This document shows, piece after piece, positions 56,689 through 64,000 of a stretch of DNA of 64,000 bases. The notes below the pieces were generated by a model that ran no database searches, was not told where the DNA came from, and worked only from the letters and a program-made list of their open reading frames with translations. The translations under genes and the position numbers were made by a program. The DNA is from Schistocerca nitens. Taxonomy: Eukaryota > Arthropoda > Insecta > Orthoptera > Acrididae. The stretch lies in NCBI RefSeq assembly GCF_023898315.1, contig NC_064621.1:124285521-124349520 (forward strand), given 5' to 3'. How positions within the stretch are numbered: the first letter of the stretch is position 1; every line of letters starts with the position of its first letter.

Positions 56689-56799
56689 CTGAGTTTATGC
56701 CGAGGGCCGTTTCGTCGGTGGGGGCGACCCACCAGACTGGGGGGTTTGACTGGACTGCCGTCCCTCACTGCCTTCTTCATGCCGGCTCAGCCCCAACGT
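56689..56799 (-). pseudogene. GH31 (MYORG-like) gene, penultimate exon with frameshift
   Basis: Reads MKKAVRDGSPV, then, one base out of frame, PVWWVAPTDETALGINS, followed by a lone G and a donor (ctcag/gtatgg at 56688). This matches the GH31 stretch upstream of FLLGEDLLVAPV. The phase-1 end joins exactly to the exon at 46747. The frame change is caused by one extra A in gtcaaacccccc (about 56740) where AAC (Asn) is expected. The 5' end is uncertain: an acceptor tctgttgcag ends at 56800, but the codons between it and MKKAV contain a stop in frame. The preceding small exon was not found. Confidence 0.75.
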
Positions 56800-57389
56800 C
56801 TGCAACAGAGCGAACACTCCCAGCACTGACTGTCCAGTTCACCCAAACTTCACAGAGGAGGAATAAGTACAGTTCTCAGGGAAACTCTAGTAAGAAACAG
56901 GAAGTTCAGGCGATTCACCTTTCTGTACGATCTAATTCTTCAGTTGAATGGAACATGAATACAAACTATGCATAATAAAGCTATTTGGTACAATGCTATG
57001 TCCTCTTGAAGAAATTGTCGAACTGTGATAGATCCTATTTTCTACAGTTACTTTTCCCTCACATATCACTTTCACTTTTGTTGAGACAGTATAGTTGGTC
57101 TGAAAAGCATTCAATTCTCTTCTATTAGACCCTTAAAATGCTCTCTATAAATGTGATATGATGCATTCTCTTGCTGAAGTGCTGCTACTTTCTCTGGGAA
57201 GGCAACTGTGAGATGAACATAATCTCTATTTGTGTATTTTTCTCTCACATCACGTCCGTGACCGTCATAACTGCTATTAAGTAAAAGGCATGACTTACTC
57301 GAGAATGGTGGTGGCTTCAAGTATGCAGTAGAATAGCTTCGGACCTGTCATGCATTTCAGCCCTTGTGGTTCGCACCATCCTTCAGCGT

Positions 57390-59630
57390 GATCACAGAAA
57401 GGTGGAACACTGACAAATCCTTGAATAAAACGGTAGAGGGTCCGTCTACAACACCTGCTCAGCAACACCCTCAGTGTCATGCACAAACCTTCGTTGAGCA
57501 CTTTAAAAATCTACCTGTCAGAGACTTCGACACCTATTCAACTGAGAGATGCCTAACAGTCTCTCTATTCTTTATCAAGAACAACACCAGAAATTTTTAC
57601 AAAACTTTCAAAGAAAACCTAACAGGGCATCAACCACCTAATCTGTGCTTTCGCCGGTCCGATGGATCACTGGAAACCAACCCTAAAAAGAACTGTCAAA
57701 TTTTAGCTAAATATTTTCACTCACTTCTCAACTGCGAGCCTCCGACAGGACAACTAGATTTCGAAAAACCCACATCCAATCCCGATTCAAATCCACCATC
57801 ACTTAAAGAGGTAAAGAAAATAATCAATTCTTTGAAGAACAACAAGTCTCCAGGGGAAGACGGAATCATAGCAGAAGTAAGGAAATTAAATGACAATAAT
57901 CTCACACAAGCAACCCACAGAACAATATCAAATATTTGGGAAACTGAACAAATACCTACTGAGTGGAAATGTGCATTAATTCACCCTCTCCACAAAAAAG
58001 GTGCAAAAACCGATCCAAATAATTACAGGGGGATTTCACTGCTCCCTGTAATATACTACAGGAACAAGCGGACCAGTTAATAGGAGAGTATCAGGCAGGG
58101 TTTCGCAAAGGTCGATCTTGCATCGAACAGATATGGAACTTAAAAATAATTTTGCAAATGAGAAAACGTAGAAATGCCGTGGTAACTTTTGTCGATTTTA
58201 AAAAGCCTTACGATTCAATAGATAGACAAACCTTATTTCACACCTTATAGGAGTGCAGAATTGACAGGAAAACAAGGTCAGTTATTCAACAGGCATTAAC
58301 AGATACAAACTCCAAAGTTCAATTCATGTGAGAAACATCAGAAGCATTTCATATCCATACTGGTGTTCGCCAGGGAGATGAAATGTTCTCCCTTCTGTTT
58401 AACATGGTTCTGGGAAAAACTGTGAGGACATGGGAAAAGGAAATAAAAGGAATTCAGCTTGGAATTAAAAAAGAACAGAGAACTAGGGTGAAGTGTCTGG
58501 CTTTGGTTCAAATGGCTCTGAGCACTATGGGACTTAACATCTGAGGTCATCAGTCCCCTAGAACTTAAAACTACTTAAACCTAACTAACCTAAGGCCGTC
58601 ACACACATTCATGCCCGGGGCAGGATTCGAACCTGCGACCGTAGCGGTCGCGCGGTTCCAGACTGAAGCGCCTAGAACCGCTTGGCCACATCGGCCGGCT
58701 GTCTGGCTTTCGCAGACGATCTTTCCATTCTAACGAACAATAGAGAGGAAGCCAAACTAGCATTGGAAAAACTACACGAAATCCCACAGAAAACTGGGCT
58801 ACAAATCTCCTACGAGAAAACACAGTATATGGAAAACAAACCTGTAGATAATCTCCCCATTACTACTCAATACGGGAAAGTGGCACAAGTTGCCCACTTC
58901 AGATATCTGGGAGAGATAATCCAACCATCAGGACTGAACTCAATAGCCAATAAAGACAGAATTTCCAGACTACAAAAAGCGTATAAGCTCACTTGGAATC
59001 ACTATAATAAGAAATATATTTCTGTCAATGCGAAACTAAGGCATTACAACACAGTAGTCCTACCAGAAGCACTTTATGCTGCAGAAACTACAGTGATTCA
59101 TGGTCATACTAAGATCAGAGAGATTGAAAAGCAGGAAAGAAAAATTCTGTGGAAAATATATGGACCAGTGTTACGGAAAGGAATTTGGATGAAGAGGCCA
59201 ACTAGAGAGATTTACAAAGACATATAAACAATAACAGACACCATTAGAAAGAGAAGGATGAAATTTTACGGACTTATCAGCAGGATGAACAAAAGCAGGC
59301 TCACAAGACAAATCTTTGAGATAGTAAAAAAAAGCAAAAACAAGACAAAATGGATCACTGAAGCAGAAGACATTAAAGAATTGGTGATCACACAAGACAA
59401 CATAAACAATAGAGAACATAGAGAACAGTTTAGAAATATCTTGCAGAAACACACACTTAAACAAGAACATACGGAGAACAGAACGGGGAAAAAATGGCCG
59501 GAAGAACGCAAGAGAGAAGACAGAGAACGTATGAAGAGAATTTGGGAAGAACGAAGAAAGAAGAAGAAATCATGACTACTCAAGTTCAATCGCTCTCTCA
59601 AAAGGGAACAATCGAAAATAATAATAATAT
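57390..59630 (+). mobile_element. Another LINE (RT plus C-terminal domain), SINE-interrupted
   Basis: Frame 57364-58080 holds SLKNNKSPGEDGIIAEV, IPTEWKCALIHPLHKKG and DPNNYRGISLLPV (RT fingers and palm). After frameshifts, 58090-58500 gives FRKGRSCIEQ and a motif-A-like VTFVDFKK. After the SINE, 58708-59227 has LAFADDLSIL (catalytic DD) and FRYLGEIIQPSG. 59258-59575 is a basic Lys/Glu-rich C-terminus. Ends near an aataataat tail at about 59615-59630. No endonuclease: 5'-truncated. Confidence 0.82.
58505..58699 (-). mobile_element. tRNA-SINE inside the LINE
   Basis: Perfect 11-bp duplication tgtctggcttt at 58494-58504 and 58700-58710, placed 5 codons before the RT FADD motif. Confidence 0.95.
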
Positions 59631-59639
59631 ATGTAGGTG

Positions 59640-60420
59640 GTGCGTAGCTCAACAGGCATAACAGTGTAACAAAATGTGTGTTAAAAGTGTGGGAGGACCT
59701 AAAGTTCCAACAAGGGGTTTGGTTGACCACCATCAGGCGTAAGAGAAAGGTGCCCTGGCATATGACAGTTTACTAAGTACGTTGCAAAAGAAAGTATCTG
59801 GGGTGGCAGCAGAAACCGCTCGTAATTGCAAGTGTGACTAATGAGATCCCGTATTTGTGTGTAAGTTTTGGCTATAATTCATTCAGGTGTACTGCACCGA
59901 TGGTATGCACAATAGAGTGACCACTTCAGCCGTAGCTTCGTCGAAACTTCCTCTTCGCATTCGAACAGGCTGTGTGCAACCGAACGCAATACAGTGGTAG
60001 CACGCAAGATTCTGTTCTTCGCCATATAGTCCCAGCAAGGGGTGATAAAGGGTTGTCGACAGAACCTGACCTCCCAGAAATACGAGCATGTTCCGTCAGC
60101 CCGCAGATCAGTGACGTCGACCAAAGACTGCGGTGCCACACCAAAGTCGGCGACACTCGCCGATATCAAAGACATTAGCGATGTCTCGCTGCTAATTGAA
60201 ACGACGAATGGGAGAGGCTGAAGAAGACGCATCCTCTTTCTGCACAGAGGCGCCCTCGCAAGGAGGTCAATATAAAGCAAAACCTTTGGTGTGCTCTTCC
60301 CAGTGAATATCATCGACTAGGTCCAGTATTACTCATGTCACAGGTGGACATGTACTGTTGTAAATGTTGAACAGAGTACTTCAAGAGAAGTTTTAATAAA
60401 TATTTTTGAAACAGTGATCA
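59640..60420. other. Unannotated, possibly LTR-like
   Basis: A plus-strand gaggtcaatataaagc TATA-like promoter at about 60266 and an aataaa at 60397 suggest an LTR, but ends and duplication are not clear. Confidence 0.3.
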
Positions 60421-60485
60421 AAAATTTTTAAAATTTTTCTTTTTAAAATTCAGTCTTGATCACACCACTTATGTTACAAGAACAT

Positions 60486-60528
60486 AGGTGACCGGTTTCG
60501 ATCATATCACATGACCATCATCAGACCT
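60486..60528 (-). ncRNA. Hammerhead ribozyme-like motif B1
   Basis: On the minus strand: stem I AGGT with ACCT (4 bp), core CTGATGA (60524-60518), stem II GGTCAT with ATGATC (6 pairs, one G-U), GAAA (60499-60496), stem III AC with GT around CG, cleavage triplet GTC ending at 60490. One extra T between core and stem II. All invariant core bases otherwise present. Confidence 0.6.
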
Positions 60529-60829
60529 GTAATTTAATTTAGAAAGTAGTAGAAACCTTACTAGATTGACAATAAAATATGTCAAAATGGTTACAAGGAT
60601 AAAATACAATAAGATGTGTTATACCCATGGCATCCTTCGAAGATGGTAGGTGGAGCACTCCTCTCAGCTGCTGTGATGTCAACTGGCGCCAAAAGTGACG
60701 AGCATATGATTAATTACGAAGATGCTCCGCCTACCTCTTCTCCCTCCACCTCACGTCAAACAATAAGTCTAAAATGGGTTCACATAATCGTCAAAACGTA
60801 AAAAAAAGTACAATAATAACATAAAAATA

Positions 60830-62251
60830 CACTCCTGGAAATTGAAATAAGAACACCGTGAATTCATTGTCCCAGGAAGGGGAAACTTTATTGACACATT
60901 CCTGGGGTTAGATACATCACAGGATCACACTGACAGAACCACAGGCACATAGACACAGGCAACAGAGCATGCACAATGTCGGCACTAGTACAGTGTATAT
61001 CCACCTTTCGCAGCAATGCAGGCTGCTATTCTCCCATGGAGACGATCGTAGAGATGCTGGATGTAGTCCTGTGGAACGGCTTGCCATGCCATTTCCACCT
61101 GGCGCCTCAGTTGGACCAGCGTTCGTGCTGGACGTGCAGACCGCGTGAGACGACGCTTCATCCAGTCCCAAACATGCTCAATGGGGGACAGATCCGGAGA
61201 TCTTGCTGGCCAGGGTAGTTGACTTACACCTTCTAGAGCACGTTGGATGGCACGGGATACATGCGGACGTGCATTGTCCTGTTGGAACAGCAAGTTCCCT
61301 TGCCGGTCTAGGAATGGTAGAACGATGGGTTCGATGACGGTTTGGATGTACCGTGCACTATTCAGTGTCCCCTCGACGATCACCAGTGGTGTACGGCCAG
61401 TGTAGGACATCACTCCCCACACCATGATGCCGGGTGTTGGCCCTGTGTGCCTCGGTCGTATGCAGTCCTGATTGTGGCGCTCACCTGCACGGCGCCAAAC
61501 ACGCATACGACCATCATTGGCACCAAGGCAGAAGCGACTCTCATCGCTGAAGACGACACGTCTCCATTCGTCCCTCCATTCACGCCTGTCGCGACACCAC
61601 TGGAGGCGGGCTGCACGATGTTGGGGCGTGAGCGGAAGACGGCCTAACGGTGTGCGGGACCGTAGCCCAGCTTCATGGAGACGGTTGCGAATGGTCCTCG
61701 CCGATACCCCAGGAGCAACAGTGTCCCTAATTTGCTGGGAAGTGGCGGTGCGGTCCCCTACGGCACTGCGTAGGATCCTACGGTCTTGGCGTGCATCCGT
61801 GCGTCGCTGCGGTCCGGTCCCAGGTCGACGGGCACGTGCACCTTCCGCCGGCCACTGGCGACAACATCGATGTACTGTGGAGACCTCACGCCCCACGTGT
61901 TGAGCAATTCGGCGGTACGTCCACCCGGCCTCCCGCATGCCCACTATACGCCCTCGCTCAAAGTCCGTCAACTGCACATACGGTTCACGTCCACGCTGTC
62001 GCGGCATGCTACCAGTGTTAAAGACTGCGATGGAGCTCCGTATGCCACGGCAAACTGGCTGACACTGACGGCGGCGGTGCACAAATGCTGCGCAGCTAGC
62101 GCCATTCGACGGCCAACACCGCGGTTCCTGGTGTGTCCGCTGTGCCGTGCGTGTGATCATTGCTTGTACAGCCCTCTCGCAGTGTCCGGAGCAAGTATGG
62201 TGGGTCTGACACACCGGTGTCAATGTGTTCTTTTTTCCATTTCCAGGAGTG
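60830..62251 (-). mobile_element. Tc1-like transposon 3, apparently complete
   Basis: 1422 bp. Inverted ends CACTCCTGGAAATTGAAATA and (right, reverse complement) CACTCCTGGAAATGGAAAAA, 25 of 27 identical over 27 bp. TA at 60828-60829 and 62252-62253. One uninterrupted transposase gene. Confidence 0.95.
60985..62007 (-). CDS. Tc1-like transposase, intact
   Basis: 340 codons from ATG at 62007 to a stop at 60985, the usual Tc1 length. The open frame extends further upstream to 62283, but MPRQRGREPYVQLT at 62007 is the natural start and lies inside the inverted ends. N-terminal paired-type helix-turn-helix (LTDFERGRIVGMREAG, then TYRRIAQHVGR at residues 10-45), a second HTH with an arginine-rich linker (RARRPGTGPQRRTDARQD), then the DDE domain: RRVVFSDESRF (first D), LFQQDNARPH (second D), WPARSPDLSPIEHVWD (Glu). 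It would cut and paste the element at TA sites. No lesions seen, unlike the two other Tc1-like copies in the window. Higher GC than the surroundings. Confidence 0.93.
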   Translation of the reverse strand: MPRQRGREPYVQLTDFERGRIVGMREAGWTYRRIAQHVGREVSTVHRCCRQWPAEGARARRPGTGPQRRTDARQDRRILRSAVGDRTATSQQIRDTVAPGVSARTIRNRLHEAGLRSRTPLGRLPLTPQHRAARLQWCRDRREWRDEWRRVVFSDESRFCLGANDGRMRVWRRAGERHNQDCIRPRHTGPTPGIMVWGVMSYTGRTPLVIVEGTLNSARYIQTVIEPIVLPFLDRQGNLLFQQDNARPHVSRAIQRALEGVSQLPWPARSPDLSPIEHVWDWMKRRLTRSARPARTLVQLRRQVEMAWQAVPQDYIQHLYDRLHGRIAACIAAKGGYTLY

Positions 62252-62804
62252 TAGTTAAGTATAAAATATCTCTTTACATCCATGGAACTACTTAAATATT
62301 GTATAAAATATCAATTAAAGCTTTAAAATAACTGTACAGACGATGTATACTCAGTGTGCCCTCTATGGGCTAAGCTGGTACTACCACAATGGTTTCAAAG
62401 TCAACGATGTTGTGAAGGTCTTTGGCATTGCGGCATCATATCGATTTGTGAGTTGTGACTCGACTGCAAGAATACATTTATGCCAGATTCAGTCTGTCTG
62501 TCTTATATTAACTTTTTTTGGCACTGGAGATATATGTTATGATGGAATGATCAGCTGCAGAATAGTATGATATTACATAGATTTTTAAAATGTCATAAAA
62601 CTGATTTATTAAAAATGGAGTCATATTTCGTAATATTTCTAGTTGGAAGTTTAAAATTGTGATATCAATATTTACATACTGTTCTAAGGTACATTTCTGC
62701 CATGGATACAACTGGGCCCTATGATTTTCTGAACAAAATCCTTATAACCATTTTGTCATATTTTATTGTCAATCTAGTAAGGTTTCTATTACTTTCAAAA
62801 TTAC

Positions 62805-62847
62805 AGATCTGATGATGGTCATGTGATATGACCGAAACCAGTCACCT
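62805..62847 (+). ncRNA. Hammerhead ribozyme-like motif B2
   Basis: Core CTGATGA at 62809-62815, stem II GGTCAT (62817-62822) with ATGACC (62828-62833), GAAA at 62834-62837, stem III AC with GT around CA, GTC ending at 62843, stem I AGAT (62805-62808) with ACCT (62844-62847, one mismatch). Inverted partner of B1. Confidence 0.55.
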
Positions 62848-63358
62848 ATATTCTTGAAGCATACGTGGTGTGATCAAGACTGAATTTTAAAAAGAAAAAT
62901 TTCGAGAGAAGAGTTTGTGATTGTATAACTCAAGCGATGCTTTAATAGACAATTTCAGCTGTATATATTCAAGTAATCCTGTGCCAAAGGATTGCATCAA
63001 GTTAAGTAACTCTATTAGGGAAGATAAACTTCTTTTCCAAGTTCGCTAATAATAACCTTTATTGTCGATAAAATGTCCTGTGGTGCCTCTCTTGCTCCAA
63101 GTCGGCCCGTTTGACGTCCTACCCCCCTTATGGGTGATCGGATATTTATCATCAGATAGCATACAGTCAGCCTCTCTTTTTCTACTTTGCCTGTGCAGGA
63201 TTTGAGCCCACTGTGCGAACATAAAGCAATTATTTTTAGTAAAATTCACACACTGCAGTTAAATTTCCTGGAGAATAAATCTACCTCCAGCTCTGACCAA
63301 GTTTCTTCCGTCATAATGTATGTCGAAAGTAATGTAGAACGATTTTCGTGAATTCTGA

Positions 63359-63376
63359 CAGAGAGAGGGAGAGGGA

Positions 63377-63421
<45 letters not shown>
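63359..63421. repeat. (GA)n microsatellite in GH31 intron
   Basis: Imperfect then perfect GA units directly downstream of the GH31 exon donor on the gene strand. Reverse-strand (Ser-Leu)n ORFs here are artefacts. Confidence 0.93.
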
Positions 63422-63423
<2 letters not shown>

Positions 63424-63442
63424 TCCACAGAGAGTTACGTAC

Positions 63443-63691
63443 CTTGCCGTCGAAGTCCCAGGGCACGTAGGAGAACTGAATGGCCGGCATGAAGACGGTG
63501 GCCTGCAGCCAGCGAATGAAGAGCTCCTTGGTGGGCGCCTCGCTGCCGTAGCCGTTGCCGCCCACCATGTCTGGCAGGACGAAGGGTCAGCCCACCATGT
63601 TCATCTGCAGCAGCGTCGTCACCAGCGAAGCCAGGCCGTTGTCGAAGCCCCACCTGCTGTCCTTGTCGAGCATGCGGATGTAGATCGGAAA
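63443..63691 (-). pseudogene. GH31 (MYORG-like) gene, internal exon with in-frame stop
   Basis: 249 bp, 83 codons, phase 0 at both ends. Acceptor cag at 63692-63694, donor aag/gtacgt at 63442. Encodes FPIYIRMLDKDSRWGFDNGL, then TLLQMNMVG, a TGA stop at 63589-63587, then PFVLPDMVGGNGYGSEAPTK, ELFIRWLQATVFMPAIQFSY and VPWDFDGK. PDMVGGN is the GH31 motif I equate with the acid/base loop. The residue lost to TGA is normally aromatic in this family (GYPF). The stop lies inside the catalytic domain, so a read-through product would be needed for function. High GC versus the AT-rich intron. Confidence 0.85.
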
Positions 63692-63705
63692 CTGTTGGCT
63701 TTATT

Positions 63706-64000
63706 CTACATCTACATCTACATTTACACTCCGCAAGCCACCCAACGGTGTGTGGCGGAGGGCACTTTACGTACCACGGTCATTACCTCCCTTTTCTGTT
63801 CCAGTTGCGTATGGTTCACGGAAGAACGACTGTCTGAAAGCCTCCGTACGCGCTCGAATCTCTCTAATTTTACATTCGTGATCTCCTCGGGAGGTATAAG
63901 TAGGGGGAAGCAATATATTCGATACCTCATCCAGAAACGCACCCTCTCGAAACCTGGCGAGCAAGGTACACACGCTTCACGCATAGTCCTCCTTACGCTA
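63706..64000 (-). mobile_element. 3' end of a jockey/CR1-type LINE (copy 3), running off the window
   Basis: ctacat repeats at 63706-63726 (the (TAGATG)n tail), then sequence collinear with 245-540 of copy 1 (gtgtgtggcggagggcactt). The frame encodes EVSNILLPPTYTSRGDHECK and EPYATGTEKG. The 5' part is outside the window. Confidence 0.9.

Larger units (their letters stand above)
60431..62902. mobile_element. Inverted-repeat element with ribozyme-like motifs
   Basis: The arms 60431-60600 and 62738-62902 are inverted copies about 165-170 bp long (shared ttctttttaaaattcagtct, tcacatgaccatcatcag, agaaaccttactagattgac). The spacer contains the Tc1-like transposon 60830-62251 and otherwise no ORF. 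Each arm carries a hammerhead-like motif. Inverted pseudo-LTRs with hammerheads are known from Penelope-like elements; assignment here is inference. Confidence 0.65.

Noticed and set aside
57111-57320. 69-codon minus-strand ORF as a missing GH31 exon
   Set aside because: No GH31 motif (expected an Arg/Lys-rich helix before MKKAV) and no suitable splice phase.
59266-59733. 155-codon minus-strand ORF
   Set aside because: Antisense of the Lys/Glu-rich LINE C-terminus on the plus strand.
61342-62295. Plus-strand ORFs of 101-169 codons
   Set aside because: GC-rich antisense shadows of the intact Tc1-like transposase.
63311-63568. ORF ending in a long (Ser-Leu) repeat
   Set aside because: The Ser-Leu part is the intronic (GA)n microsatellite read through the GH31 donor site. 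Only the part above 63443 is exon.

Overview
This window is animal nuclear DNA, almost certainly from an insect and most likely an acridid grasshopper or locust of the Schistocerca type. I infer this from the repeats. There are many roughly 200-bp tRNA-headed SINEs of the kind I associate with Schistocerca, introns of several kilobases, and layers of nested LINEs, Tc1/mariner/pogo transposons, Penelope-like and gypsy-like elements. No prokaryotic gene organisation is present. The only host gene I can support is a glycoside hydrolase family 31 gene (MYORG-like family 31 glucosidase) on the minus strand. Exons lie at 63443-63691, about 56689-56799 and 46539-46747, and further 5' exons lie beyond the right edge. 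The first of these exons has an in-frame stop and the second a one-base frameshift, so this copy looks inactivated or mis-sequenced. The terminal exon is intact.

Layout. 0-2.4 kb: a jockey/CR1-type LINE end, a tRNA-SINE, and a 22-bp minisatellite running into (TG)n. 2.6-7.3 kb: a decayed R1/I-type LINE (minus) interrupted by a repeat carrying a hammerhead-ribozyme-like motif. 8-11.4 kb: several SINEs with clean target-site duplications. 11.9-14.4 kb: an RTE-type LINE (minus) abutting a jockey-type LINE (plus). 18.5-27.7 kb: an RTE-type LINE split by a gypsy-like LTR element that has gag but no recognisable pol; the left part has been inverted, with a perfect 76-bp inverted duplication at one breakpoint. 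28.1-29.8 and 31.0-32.2 kb: two decayed Tc1-like transposons, each hit by a SINE. 33.3-36.5 kb: a near full-length RTE-type LINE, followed by a second hammerhead-like motif. 39.8-40.8 kb: an RTE-type LINE with a nested SINE. 42.5-46.0 kb: a LINE tail with two SINEs and a complete 2.87-kb pogo/Tigger element. 48-50 kb: a mariner with an inserted block. 50.6-52.2 kb: a Penelope-like element (RT plus GIY-YIG) with two nested SINEs. 53.8-54.3 kb: a solo LTR with a 5-bp target duplication. 56.2-56.5 kb: a 5S rRNA-derived SINE. 57.4-59.6 kb: another LINE with a nested SINE. 60.4-62.9 kb: an inverted-repeat element with a hammerhead-like motif in each arm and an apparently intact Tc1-like transposon in its spacer. 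63.4-64 kb: a GH31 exon with a LINE 3' end 14 bp upstream of its splice acceptor.

The region is best read as one large host gene whose introns have accumulated successive transposon insertions; target duplications let the order be worked out at several nests. The most notable structures are the hammerhead-like motifs in three unrelated repeats, the gag-only LTR element with its local inversion, the pogo transposase with a C-terminal PHD-like zinc finger, and the intact Tc1-like transposase.
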